DNA of 64,000 nt from Isoetes taiwanensis (GCA_021234155.1 JAJEKV010000011.1:19544677-19608676); one strand, 5' to 3'. Numbered from the stretch's first letter, positions 1-12,274 are shown. Made by a program: numbers and translations. Notes: generated by a model from the sequence alone, not told the origin.

Positions 1-1093
1 TAGAGCCCCGCCACAAGTCTATAACTAGCTTTTAAAAAATCTGGCCCAAAACTCTGCATGGCCACTCTTCTCTGGCCAATGATAGAAGAACCAACGCAGA
101 ATTTCAGTGGAACCTTGTTCTAAAAACAAAATGATCATGGAAGAAATTATGTGCAATCTGTGGACCATCTAGATTCAAATATGGATTAAGCATCCAGCAA
201 CTTAGAAGATGAAGAACAGAAGCCTTGGAAATAAGCAACATCTATAAGAGCTTCCCTCCGCCTTGAAAAATAATGCATCGATCAACCAGCATGAGAGAAG
301 ACATGAACCTGTGAAAACGCCAAGACAGACATTATGTCTATTTCTCTCCTTAACTCCACTATTCTGAAAATTTGCCAGAACCAGTGGAATCCAACCATTA
401 TTTACAAAGTACTTTCACCTTGTTGTTGAACTACGGAAGCTATGGCAAACAGGGTCGTAAGCTTCTTTCTAACAATCAGATATGTGCTTCTTCGTGCCAC
501 ATGCAAACAAACCAGTTAAGCTTCCTGCTTCAGAACCTCTATCTGGCCAGACCTCTACTATAGAGCGTTCTAGTTGCTGATCTCCCAAAATGGTTACAAG
601 AAGCTCGAAAAACCTCTGCGCCTGTCAACTATGTTGCATCTCGCCTTTGTTCTACTGTCGGGAAAGGTCATAAAGCAACCACAGTCTACCGAAACCTACA
701 AAACACAAGCATATTAGTCACGTCTTCCCTAAACTTCAAGAACAGAAGGAAAAAACTTCAAGGAACAGAAGGAAAATAGAAGCAGAATAGAAGATAAAGA
801 TCTTTCAAACTCAAAATAACCTCCAGCAACAAGATTAAAACACTAAAAAACTCCTCCATTTTAAGCCAAATAGCCACTCCATAGGTAGCTCCAAGCTCCA
901 ACAGCACAAAACAGTAAAAAAGTTAGTAATCGCCTCGACGATGATGGAGATCGCCATCGCCGAAGCTCCGGGAGTTCGCCATAGCTAAGCTTAAAAAGGA
1001 AAGAAAAAAATGACGACAAAAAAGGAAAACAAAAAATGAAGGCCTAATTGTGCCACGTGTACGCGAAACACTGGCCCTGTGGTCCACGTGCAT

Positions 1094-1199
1094 GAACCCA
1101 TGGGCAGTCGGGGGTTTTCGGTGGGAAACTGCCTGGCGGCACTGCCACGAGGGCCGCCAGGCGGTTTCCCGCCAGAAACCCCCTCCTATCCATGGGTTC
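1094..1199. repeat. GC-rich fold-back hairpin (copy 1)
   Basis: Two arms of about 45 bp (1094-1137 and 1155-1199) are imperfect inverted copies separated by a short loop of about 17 bp. The arms share the blocks gaacccatgg, gggggttt and gcctggcgg. The hairpin is much more GC-rich than its surroundings. It could be a miniature fold-back element or a hairpin-RNA precursor; the sequence alone does not decide. Confidence 0.7.
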
Positions 1200-1680
1200 C
1201 CTAGCACATAGCCAAAGTCGTCGAAAAGGTTATTCTGTGGAATAGAATTATATGGGGTGATTCATTCCCCAGGAATATAGTACGCGGTGATTCTACCGGG
1301 TAGAATATTCCGATATGTGATTCAATTAGGCAGGATCAATTCCATGTGATCCTGTCACATGGAATAAAAGGGTGGTGATTCCGTCCGACAGGATTTTGCA
1401 AACATCCAATATGAACCCTGCTGACAAATGACTAGGATCCATCAGAACATACCTGACAGTGTCAAGTACCCAAAACGGGGCCTCCAAACGGATCTTGTTC
1501 CTGGATGGTTAGTGATTCTGCGAAAGGTCGTCACCGCGATGGAATCACCAAAACTAGGATAAAGGTATTTTCACCCATCCACAAATGACACAGATTATAA
1601 CGAAATGACACAGATTGTAATGAAATGTTTAATTTGCATAGGAATACATCTGGAGAGCATCAGTTAGTCTGGAGATAAAA

Positions 1681-1834
1681 GATCTCCCTGAGGATGTATT
1701 ATAACTTGGACTTCAGCAATTTTTAGAAGCCATGTTTTTGGGCTGCCTTATATATTAGATCTCCTTGAGGATGTATTATAACTTGAACTTCAGCAATTTT
1801 TAGAAGCCACGTTTTTGGGCTGCCTTATATATTG
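1681..1834. repeat. 77-bp direct repeat, two units
   Basis: Two consecutive units begin with gatctccctgaggatg at 1681 and gatctccttgaggatg at 1758 and differ at a few bases. The same pair occurs in duplication copy 2 at about 9264-9417, so this repeat is older than the large duplication. Confidence 0.88.
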
Positions 1835-2502
1835 CCTCGTGGGCACCTGGCACCCAACCTTATATTCATATTCTAAATATGGTGAAAAGGCAGAGCTCAT
1901 GCAATTCTAAATGTTCAAGAGAATGCTGAAGAAAAAAGTATCACACAAAACTATCAAATTGGCATGCTGGTGATCTTAACTTGATCAATTATCTTTCTCA
2001 ACCTTTATTTCAATTTTTGTATAAAGCATAATTATTGGCTTATGAACGCAATGAAAAAGCAGCATTTGATGACCTTTTGAATTAATGAACATGAAGATGA
2101 TCATCCTTGATAAATTGTATAGCAAGGTGAAACACGATAATGCTGAAGAAAAAAGTAAAGATGCTAAAATGTTTGCATGCCATCTTCATCCTTGATAAAT
2201 TGTATAGCAAGGTGAAACACGATAATGCTGACGAAAAAAGTAAAAATGCTAAAATGTTTGCATGCTGGTGATCTTAACTTAATCAATTATCTTTCCCAAC
2301 GTTTCTTTCAATTTTTATATAAAGCATATAGTTATTGGCTTATGAAAGCAATGAAACAAGGTGCTGTCGCACAAAGGGTTGCCCTTAAATGTTTGTGAAT
2401 CTCATTCATTCCATTTTCGTGCTCGAGATTGTAGCTATGGCTAAGAACAATGTAGCTGGAACCATGGCATCTATTGCAAGACTATGTATGAGAATGCACA
2501 AG

Positions 2503-3706
2503 CTAAAATAAGACAATGTATGAAGCAATAGTTTTGCAACTCTGGAGCAGCCGATGCATGTCACCCATGAACAATTTTACAATGAACTGTTTGACTGAAC
2601 CAGACGAGTGCAAGCCACACAAAGCTGCCAAAATCCGCCAATAAGATGGAAAGACCTCATCTCCTGCATCCAGGAGATGAGTTCTTGTTTCCATTTCTGC
2701 AAGCAAGACGTCTAAGTATAATTAGATGGTACAACAATAAATAATGCCAAGCACCCCATGTAAACAACATGGCACATGCCTAAGAATAAAGTTTGCTTGG
2801 TAATGCTGTATGGCTTCTTGCTGCTCTAGTTTATATGGCATTTTCAACATGCAAACAAGCAATGTCCATGCTAAGCTTGAGAAAGTAAAGCTCTACAACA
2901 GTGCTTGTCTGCAAAAGAGAGAGAGAATTAGATGCAAGAGTCATACCATTGCATAAACTGATATCAACGACTCCAAAACTTACAGCCTATTTCTTTATTT
3001 ATAGAGCTCAGAGATTTGTCATAAGTCATAACCATCTTGAAAAAGCATTGTTGGTCATTGATGTATGCTTGTAGAAGTTACAAACTCGTTCAAAAGCATA
3101 TTTACCTTCACATGACTTCACGGAGGAAGCTTCGAGAAGATACACGGGGCACCAAATAACGAAAATGCAATAATTCCAATGTCAACTCCACTTTTCCTGT
3201 ATAGATTAAAGCCTTTGAAGTTGTCCATTGCCATAACCTCAGATGTGAATATGTAACAGCGAATATGTAAGAGCTCCTTTCTATGTCATGGACCTGAATG
3301 CAGTAAAAACACATTGAAGCTCTCAAAGCCTTGCTGGTAAGCTTAAGAAATATACCATTGTAATTAAAGCTAATGGTAAGCACAGTATTACCATTCTCCA
3401 TCTTACTGGGGTTATGGAACTGGAATAGATTATATGCTTATACCACCCTTATCCCTGCATGAAGCAACATGTTAATTGTGGCCAAGCTGGAATAGAACTT
3501 GAACGTCAGAAAACAGATGAGAGCCCAGATGGCATCTCATTCTGAAATAAACAAAAACATATATCATTCCCTTGGGAAAATAATACAGTATATGACTCTG
3601 AAAGAAAATAATGGCGACATTTGCTCACCTCAGCTGACAGTGTAGTCTTGATCTGACAAGGATTCTCAGCTAACGAATACTTGTAGAAATCACCATAGAA
3701 ATCCAT
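2503..3706 (-). other. Exon-like coding segments, unrecognised gene (copy 1)
   Basis: Several minus-strand open segments are flanked by splice-like signals. An upstream segment starts with ATG at 3706 (MDFYGDFYKYSLAENPC...) and reaches a GT donor after about 26 codons. A distal segment at 2503-2690 follows a tgcttgcag acceptor, encodes about 60 residues (METRTHLLDAGDEVFPSYWR...) and ends at a stop. The same pieces occur in copy 2 (about 10000-11171) with few substitutions, but also with an indel near 10690-10730. I do not recognise the protein and cannot join the exons with confidence. It may be a small host gene or a captured fragment. Confidence 0.3.
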
Positions 3707-4240
3707 GGTATAACTACAAAAAAAATAAAAAAGATATAGCTACTGCCAGACATCAATGGCGGCAACATCTCCACTAACGACTCTTCCTAACACACTCCAC
3801 TAACGACTCTGCCGCCATAACCGAGATTAGGGTTTGACATATTCAGAAGCCAACGCAAATCCTATCCATATAACATCACAAATCCATTCATCCATTCATA
3901 TCCAAAAAAAAAGTTCATCTGCAGTCATATCCATTCATACATTCAACATGCTGCGATGCCAAAGTGAAGTCACGATTGATGGCTCAATCTGATATTGCCA
4001 CCTCTAAAAGTGACGCCATGGACAGGAAATTAAAACATCTCTAACTTGACTTACATGCAGCATTTTTTCTGAATCACGTGTTTAGAAGTTTCTCAGTCTA
4101 AAGCATCGACGTTGCCTACTAAGGCAAGGGAGCACTAACATGCATCCGCTGAAAATGTCTCCTTCCTAGATATGGATATGGAGGCCTCCACTTCTTACTT
4201 CTTACTGCCAATCAAATATTGCCATGTGGCCTGGCCTACT

Positions 4241-4312
4241 AAGGAAGAAAGGAAGAAAGGAAGGAAGGAAGGAAGGTTCTTTTATCGTCAATCGGCCTAT
4301 GGGACCCAAGAC
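4241..4312 (-). mobile_element. Solo LINE-A/SINE 3' end in the MiAMP1-like promoter
   Basis: Read on the minus strand, the stretch has the LINE-A terminal motif (TTGGGTCCCATAGGCC, then GATAAAAGAACC) followed by a TTCC microsatellite tail. It lacks about 10 bases present in the duplicate at 11706-11768. It ends about 20 bp before the TATA box of the MiAMP1-like gene, so it lies in the proximal promoter. Confidence 0.75.
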
Positions 4313-4330
4313 AAGGTCGCCATTTTTTTG

Positions 4331-4340
4331 CTATATATAT
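4331..4340 (+). promoter_or_regulatory. TATA box of the MiAMP1-like gene
   Basis: The sequence ctatatatat lies 58 bp before the start codon at 4398, which fits a plant TATA element with a short 5' leader. The duplicate has the same element at 11781-11790. Confidence 0.7.
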
Positions 4341-4397
4341 CCATGATATGCCTTGATGCAGCACACAACACACTCGAAGCGAGCACAAGCAAGCAAA

Positions 4398-4825
4398 ATG
4401 GTACGCAAATTTGGATGTTTTATTATCGTGGATGTTAAATTAATATCTATCACCTGCTTACATATGTATCTATCTTTGAATTCTCACACTCACAAGTTCC
4501 CTTTTTTTTCAAGGCATCCTGCAAAGTTCTTCTTTTTGCTGCTGTGGCAATCTTTCTAGTCTTTCATGCATCCATTGCAAGCGCCGGTTCTAGCAAGGCG
4601 ATAATTTATAAAGATCCAAACTGCTATGATGAACTTAAAACCATTAAGTGTGCCGATGGATGTGTCAACTTTGACAAGAATGACGTTGCCTATAGGTTCA
4701 AGTTCAAGGGGAAGCCATTCAAGCTCTACTATGGTCCCAATTGTGGTGGCACGCCACAAATCAATTGGAACGATATCGATTGCACCCAGGTTTCCAATGC
4801 CAAGTCATACAAAGTGAAATGCTAG
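4398..4825 (+). CDS. MiAMP1-like secreted antimicrobial protein
   Basis: Two exons encode 104 residues. Exon 1 is only the start codon (4398-4400); a GT-AG intron (4401-4513) follows at once, and exon 2 is 4514-4825. The reading begins MASCKVLLFAAVAIFLVF, a typical hydrophobic signal peptide with likely cleavage near residues 25-26 (ASA/AG). The mature part is about 78 residues with six cysteines, the last being the final residue. Spacing is C-x8-C-x3-C-x26-C-x12-C-x12-C, close to the MiAMP1 (beta-barrelin) family of about 76 residues and three disulfides. Known family members are secreted antifungal proteins; function here is inferred. AATAAA signals lie near 4843 and 4912. The upstream TATA and the intact frame suggest a working gene. 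The family call rests on spacing, length and local motifs, without a database search. Confidence 0.82.
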
Positions 4826-6391
4826 ATCTACCAAGATGTCATGAATAAAACTTGAGGGTCTAAGCTATACATACATATAATATAATTATATGTGTTTCAT
4901 ATTATGTTTGTATGAATAAATAAATTATGAGTGAGTTTATCTCATCTCATATACAATGGAATTTATATTGCTTGACATGATGAGAGCAACACAATCTACC
5001 TCGACCTCCCCCCCCCCCCAACCCGCGCCCCGCGGGGCTCTAGATGACATGTTGGTAGTATTTCTCATCATGTAGCAAGTACAAATATCGTCTTTTTTAT
5101 GTCTGCAAGTTAAATGTCACATACGGCTATGAAGATCATCCTATCCTATCAATATAAAGATCGTTCTAACAATATTTGTGTCATAATAGGAACCAAGCCT
5201 AGCATTGTTGATCTATAAGAGATTTGTGTCAATCTGCCTTTGCATGCAACAATAATCATATGTTTTACCTTCTTGCTATGGGGGATTATTTAATCTTTGT
5301 AAAAATGTAATTTATATTTTGTTAACTGTGATTCAATTTAGATCTCCTATTCTATATTGCACATTCACACGTAGAGCATGTGTTATTATTGTTATACCCC
5401 CTTATTATGGCTTTTCAAAATTTTGGATTACGCCACAATGCTCAACATATACCTCCGCACATAATCTGGGCTCTCTATAGAAGCATTTGACGAGGCCAAA
5501 TGCTTATGTGGCTTTATTTTTTAGGGTCCACTGAACCGTAAAAATTGCATTTGACGTAGTTTCTGTACAAGCATACAAGTGCAAGTACGCTGGCTACATT
5601 TGGAAATCCAGATTTAAAACTCCAGATGCCTCACCGCAAGGATTTGAATCCTCCTCACAAATTGGCAAAGACCCGAATGAACAAAAAGACTTAGCAGCCC
5701 CGCATAAGCATTCATAATTAGAAACTGTTTTTGTATGAGCATGCCAAGCAAGGATCCGCCCTCGTTACATTTACTGAGTTCCTTTGAAGTCAAGAACACC
5801 GAGCACATCACTTCAAATTTTTAAGAAAAACCTATGCCCACAATGCCATGGCCAAATTACAACATATGCTTAAAGAAGACAAAGTAAAGCATCTACGTTA
5901 CCTTCCATTTGTTTGACTAAAGAGGCTTCTTGAAATGAGAGGGAAAAAAAAAAAACCCAAATGCCCGACCAATCTAGTCCAGATCAACCATCCTACTAGC
6001 TCTCCAGGCTATCTCAATCAATCCCTTGATAGTCTTATCATTTCACAATATAATCGAGATACATTATATGTGAAACATCTAACCCGTAGTATTAACGTCA
6101 CATATAGTTATTCGACACGGATGCTAGATCTAGCCAATCATTGAAACCCAAATGTGATATCTTGAACAAAACAAATCTTCGAGTTTTTGAAGTGCTTCTT
6201 TCTCCAGAATTAGTATTTGAATCTTGGGATCCTTGATGCATGTTATCAAGGTCTGCACTGCATAGCTTGGACATTGGATCTTGCTATTGCCATAACTTAT
6301 AGGTCCCAACTCCTTGTTCCATACAGTTGGTACAAATTTCATTTCTTCTGTTGCATCATCTGCTTCCCATTTTCACCATAAATCTTAGTAT

Positions 6392-6560
6392 TTCTGCAGC
6401 GTGAAGATATGATCTATAGTTGAGTGCCTCGGCCTGAATCCATCTTTTTTTCAGTGAGTGCCGGCCTCCTGCGACTTGACCTCCCATCTCGCAATCAAGC
6501 TAGCCGAGGATCGGGAGCGTGAGGAGCTCGAGGATCCCGGCGAGGAACCCTGGTAGAGCA
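6392..6560 (-). mobile_element. LINE-A fragment (RT region)
   Basis: The plus-strand text around gcgtgaagatatgatctata...gagtgcctcggcctgaatcc and ctcgaggatcccggcgaggaa closely matches the RT region of the LINE-A copy near 23850-23965. It is a short, rearranged minus-strand fragment with no usable reading frame. Confidence 0.7.
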
Positions 6561-7586
6561 TGTTTCTTGGTAAATGTTGCATCATTTTATCTGAAGAAGA
6601 AAATCTACTTAGGCTTTTGATCAGAAAGTTTGCACTTGAAATTATGAACAGAACACAGTCAAAAGTAATCTGGAAATAACGAGCAGCGAGAATTGCATAT
6701 AACATCTCATTTGCAGTGCAAAAATCAACCCTGCTTTTCAAATCTCCAAAATTTCCTCCTAATTTCAAATGCCAATACCAAGAAAAACCATTGGATGAAA
6801 TAAATGAAACTCTCAATGTCACCAAACCATATTTACTTTAGGTTTTGCAATTTCTTGTTTTTTACGGATTTGGCTGCATAGGATGTCGGATTTGCCTACA
6901 TCGGCCAATTTTTTATGGTTTGGAAATAAGGGAGCCCAAGAAGAAGACTCAGCTATGGCTTGGTTTTAGCCTACAAACTCACATTAACTTCTCCGGCTGG
7001 CATCTTCTCTGTCGCCTTTGGTTTTAATCCCGCTCATCCCAAATGTTTGGTATGATCCAGGAGCTGTTGCTCCTATTTTTAGAGATTTACCCAGGGCTCT
7101 GATGAGGCTGATCTGGCTTGGAGGTTCCAATCCTCCAGTCTAGAATAGACCAAATTCGTTGCTTGTTGTTGGAACATGGTTCATGCAGAGTTTGTTTTTG
7201 CAGCATTGGTTTGTATCTATTTTATTCATGATCTTAAAGCAATGGGTTTCGCGTAAACCATCCTGAACCATTTTCTATGGAATCGGCAGAAAATTCTGTT
7301 GGGATTGAACCATCTGCCAATATTTCCTCCCTGTAGACAGATCGCCCCAAAGTGGTTTATATTTTCTTCCAATCTAGCCCAACCTGCTTGTTTTTGCAAG
7401 CAAACGTAAGCTACGTTAAGTCCTTTGGAGTGGCTCACATCAGTTAATGTGTTATGATCCCAGAAATGGTTGAATCCAGATGGGTCTCTAGCTCACCGTA
7501 AACCACTAGGCCAGTGTTTTGCTTGTATTTTTGGTGTAAGTTTTTGTTTGGTAACCTTGGTTACCAGTTTCCTAAACGGCGCCGCT
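6561..7586. other. Unannotated spacer between duplication copies
   Basis: This stretch is not repeated in copy 2 and has no convincing coding region. Open frames here are short and show no family motif. I see nothing else in it. Confidence 0.5.
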
Positions 7587-8679
7587 TAGAGCCCCGCCAC
7601 AAGTCTATAACTAGCTTTTTAAAAATCTGGCTCAAAACTCTGCATGGCCACTCTTCTCTGGCCAATGATAGAAGAACCAACGCAGAATTTCAGTGGAACC
7701 TTGCTCTAAAAACAAAATGATCATGGAAGAAATTATGTGCAATCATGGACCATCTAGATTCAAATATGGATTAAGCATCCAAAGAACTTAGAAGATGAAG
7801 AACGAAGTCTTGGAAATAAGCAACATCTATAAGAGCTTCCTTTGAAAATTAATGCATCGATCAACCCAAATGAGAGAAGACATGAACCTGCTAAAACGCC
7901 AAGACAGACATTATGTCTATTTCTCTCCTTAACTCCACTATTAGAAAACTTCGCCGGAACCGTGGAATCAACCATTATTTACAAAGTACTTTCACCTTGT
8001 TGTTGAACTACGGAAGCTATGGCAAACAGGGTCGTAAGCTTCTTTCTAACAATCAGATATGTGCTTCTTCGTGCCACATGCAAACAAACCAGTTAAGCTC
8101 TCTTCCCTGCTTCAGAACCTCTATCTGGCCAGACCTCTACTATAGAGCGTTCTAGTTGCTGATCTCCCAAAATGGTTACAAGAAGCTCGAAAAACCTCTG
8201 CGCCTGTCAACTATGTTGCATCTCGCCTTTGTTCTACTGTCGGGAAAGGTCATAAAGCAACCACAGTCTACCGAAACCTACAAAACACAAGCATATTAGT
8301 CACACCTTCCCTAAACTTCAAGAACAGAAGGAAAAAACTTCAAGGAACAGAAGGAAAATAGAAGCAGAATAGAAGATAAAGATCTTTCAAACTCAAAATA
8401 ACCTCCAGCAACAAGATTAAGTGGAAACACTAAAAAACTCCTCCATTTTAAGCCAAATAGCCACTCCATAGGTAGCTCCAAGCTCCAACAGCACAAAACA
8501 GTAAAAAAGTTAGTAATCGCCTCGACGATGATGGAGATCGCCATCGCCGAAGCTCCGGGAGTTCGCCATAGCTAAGCTTAAAAAGGAAAGAAAAAAATGA
8601 CGACAAAAAAGGAAAACAAAAAATGAAGGCCTAATTGTGCCACGTGTACGCGAAACACCGGGCCTCAGGGTCCATGCAT

Positions 8680-8782
8680 GAACCCATGTAGGCGTCGGGG
8701 TTTCCGGTGGGAAAGCGCACGGCGGCCACCCGCGAACGCGCCCGGTGGTTTCCGCCGGAAACCCCCTCCTATCCATGGGTTC
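8680..8782. repeat. GC-rich fold-back hairpin (copy 2)
   Basis: This is the counterpart of the copy 1 hairpin. Outer arms are kept (gaacccatg against catgggttc; ggggtttcc against ggaaacccc), while the apical part differs strongly from copy 1. The apex has changed faster than the rest of the duplicated segment. Confidence 0.65.
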
Positions 8783-11705
8783 CCTAGCACATAGCCAAAG
8801 TCGTCGAAAAGGTTATTCTGTTGAATAGAATTATATGGGGTGATTCATTCCCCAGGAATATAGTACGCCGTGATTCTACCGGGTAGAATATTACGATATG
8901 TGATTCAATTAGGCAGGATCAATTCCATGTGATCCTGTCACATGGAATAAAAGGGTGGTGATTCCGTCCGACAGGATTTTGCAAACATCCAATATGAACC
9001 CTGCTGACAAATGACTAGGATCCATCAGAACATACCTGACAGTGTCAAGTACCCAAAACGGGGCCTCCGAACGGATCTTGTTCCTGGATGGTTAGTGATT
9101 CTGCGAAAGGTCGTCACCGCGATGGAATCACCAAAACTAGGATAAAGGTATTTTCACCCATCCACAAATGACACAGATTATAACGAAATGACACAGATTG
9201 TAATGAAATGTTTAATTTGCATAGGAATACATCTGGAGAGCATCAGTTAGTCTGGAGATAAAAGATCTCCCTGAGGATGTATTATAACTTGGACTTCAGC
9301 AATTTTTAGAAGCCATGTTTTTGGGCCGCCTTATATATTAGATCTCCTTGAGGATGTATTATAACTTGAACTTCAGCAATTTTTAGAAGCCGCGTTTTTG
9401 GGCTGCCTTATATATTGCCTCGTGGGCACCTGGCACCCAACATTATATTCATATTCTAAATATGGTGAAAAGGCAGAGCTCATGCAATTCTAAATGTTCA
9501 AGAGAACGCTAAAGAAAAAAGTATCAGACAAAACTATCAAATTGGCATGCTGGATCTAACTTAATCAATTATCTTTCCCAACCTTTCTTTCAATTTTTAT
9601 ATAATGCATAGTTATTGGCTTGTGAAAGCAATGAAAAAACAGCATTTGATGACCTTTTGAATTAATGAACATGAAGATGATCGTCCTGATAAATTGTATA
9701 GCAAGGTGCAAGGTGAAACATGATCAATGCTGAAGAAAAAAGTAAAAATGCTAAAATGTTTGGCATGCTGGTGATCTTAACTTAATCAATTATCTTTCCC
9801 AACCTCTTTTTCAATTTTTATATAAAGCATAGTTATTGGCTTATGAAAACAATGAAACAAGGTGCTCGCACAAAGGGTTGCCCTTAAATGTTTGTAAATC
9901 TCATTCATTCCATTTATGCTGGAGATTGTAGCTCCGGCTAAGAACAATGTAGTTTGAACCATGGCATCTACTGCAAGACTATGTATCAGAATGCACAAGC
10001 TAAAATAAGACAATGTATGAAGCAATAGTTTTGCAACTCTGGAGCAGCCGATGCATGTCACCCATGAACAATTTTACAATGAACTGTGTGACTGAACCAG
10101 ACGAGTGCAAGCCACACAAAGCTGCCAAAATCCGCCAATAAGATGGAAAGACCTCATCTCCTGCATCCAGGAGATGAGTTCTTGTTTCCATTTCTGCAAG
10201 CAAGACGTCTATAATTAGATGGTACAACAATAAATAATGCCAAGCACCCCATGTAAACAACATGGCACATGCCTAAGAATAAAGTTTGCTTGGTAATGCT
10301 GTATGGCTTCTTGCTGCTCTAGTTTATACGGCATTTTCAACATGCAAACAAGCAATGTCCATGCTAAGCTTGAGAAAGTAAAGCTCTACAACAGTGCTTG
10401 TCTGCAAAAGAGAGAGAGAATTAGATGCAAGAGTCATACCATTGCATAAACTGATATCAACGACTCCAAAATTTACAGCCTATTTCTTTATTTATAGAGC
10501 GCAGAGATTTGTCATAAGTTATAACCATCTTGAAAAAGCATTGTTGGTCATTGATGTATGCTTGTAGAAGTTACAAACTCGTTCAAAAGCATATTTACCT
10601 TCACATGACTTCACGGAGGAAGCTTCGAGAAGATACACGGGGCACCAAATAACGAAAATGCAATAATTCCAATGTCAACTCCACTTTTCCCTTTGAAGTT
10701 GTCCATTGCCATAACCTCAGATGTGAATATGTAAGAGCTCCTTTCTATGTCATGGACCTGAATGCAGTAAAAACACATTGAAGCTCTCAAAGCCTTGCTG
10801 GTACAGCTTAAGAAATATACCATTGTAATTAAAGCTAATGGTAAGCACAGTATTACCATTCTCCATCTTACTGGGGTTGTGGAACTGGAATAGATTATAT
10901 GCTTATACCACCCTTATCCCTGCATGAAGCAACATGTTAATTGTGGCCAAGCTGGAATAGAACTTGAACGTCAGAAAACAGATGAGAGCCCAGATGGCAT
11001 CTCATTCTGAAATAAACAAAAACATATATCATTCCCTTGGGAAAATAATACAGTATATGACTCTGAAAGAAAATAATGGAGACATTTGCTCACCTCAGCT
11101 GACAGTGTAGTCTTGATCTGACAAGGATTCTCAGCTAACGAATACTTGTAGAAATCACCATAGAAATCCATGGTATAACTACAAAAAAAATAAAAAAGAT
11201 ATAGCTACTGCCAGACATCAATGGCGGCAACATCTCCACTAACGACTCTTCCTAACACACTCCACTAACGACTCTGCCGCCATAACCGAGATTAGGGTTT
11301 GACATATTCAGAAGCCAACGCAAATCCTATCCATATAACATCACAAATCCATTCATCCATTCATATCCAAAAAAAAAGTTCATCTGCAGTCATATTCATT
11401 CATCCATTCAACATGCTGCGATGCCAAAGTGAAGTCACGATTGATGGCTCAATCTGATATTGCCACCTCTAAAAGTGACGCCATGGACAGGAAATTAAAA
11501 CATCTCTAACTTGACTTACATGCAGCATTTATTCTGAATCACGTGTTTAGAAGTTTCTCAGTCTAAAGCATCGACGTTGCCTACTAAGGCAAGGCAGCAC
11601 TAACATGCATCCGCTGAAAATGTCTCCTTCCTAGATATGGATATGGAGGCCTCCACTTCTTACTTCTTACTGCCAATCAAATATTGCCATGTGGCCTGGC
11701 CTACG

Positions 11706-11768
11706 AAGGAAGGAAGGAAGGTTTTTTATCGTCCGCGGAGGCCAATCGGCCTATGGGACCCAAGACAA
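11706..11768 (-). mobile_element. Solo LINE-A/SINE 3' end in the second MiAMP1-like promoter
   Basis: This is the duplicate of 4241-4312. It keeps the fuller motif (TCGTCCGCGGAGGCCAATCGG on the plus strand) and an AAGG microsatellite. The insertion therefore predates the large tandem duplication. Confidence 0.75.
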
Positions 11769-11847
11769 GCCATTTTTTTGCTATATATATCCATGATATG
11801 CCTTGATGCAGCATACAACACACTCGAAGCGAGCACAAGCAAGCAAA

Positions 11848-12274
11848 ATGGTACGCAAATTTGGATGTTTTATTATCGTGGATGTTAAATTAATATCTAT
11901 CACCTGCTTACATATGTATCTATCTTTGAATTCTCACACTCACAAGTTCCCTTTTTTTTCAAGGCATCCTGCAAAGTTCTTCTTTTTGCTGCTGTGGCAA
12001 TCTTTCTAGTCTTTCATGCATCCATTGCAAGCGCCGGTTCTAGCAAGGCGATAATTTATAAAGATCCAAACTGCTATGATGAACTTAAAACCATTAAGTG
12101 TGCCGATGGATGTGTCAACTTTGACAAGAATGACGTTGCCTATAGGTTCAAGTTCAAGGGGAAGCCATTCAAGCTCTACTATGGTCCCAATTGTGGTGGC
12201 ACGCCACAAATCAATTGAACGATATCGATTGCACCTAGGTTTCCAATGCCAAGTCATACAAAGTGAAATGCTAG
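11848..12274 (+). pseudogene. MiAMP1-like gene copy 2, frameshifted
   Basis: This is the tandem duplicate of 4398-4825 with the same structure: a start-codon-only exon (11848-11850), intron 11851-11963 and exon 2 from 11964. One base is missing relative to copy 1 near 12216. The frame therefore reaches a TGA at 12216-12218 and loses about the last 19 residues, including the last two of the six cysteines. A second difference lies shortly downstream. The promoter, TATA box (11781-11790), leader and signal-peptide region are intact, so it may still be transcribed. Loss of two disulfide cysteines makes a folded product unlikely, unless the gap is an assembly error. Confidence 0.8.

Larger units (their letters stand above)
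1..6301. repeat. Large tandem duplication, copy 1
   Basis: This stretch is nearly identical to 7587-13547 plus 15674-15855. The first base of the window aligns with 7587, so the unit may begin before the window. The offset shrinks from 7586 to about 7450 through small indels. The unit contains a GC-rich fold-back (about 1094-1199), GTGATTC hairpin modules (1230-1400), a 77-bp direct repeat (1681-1834), repeats of the tRNA-Trp-linked family (about 2060-2260), exon-like minus-strand segments (2500-3710) and the MiAMP1-like gene (4398-4825). I recognise nothing in 1-1080 or 4830-6100. Low divergence, seen by eye, suggests a recent duplication. Confidence 0.93.

Noticed and set aside
923-1207. 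94-codon minus-strand frame over the GC-rich hairpin
   Set aside because: The counterpart in the second tandem copy is altered through the hairpin, and the frame mostly tracks the inverted repeat. No protein motif.
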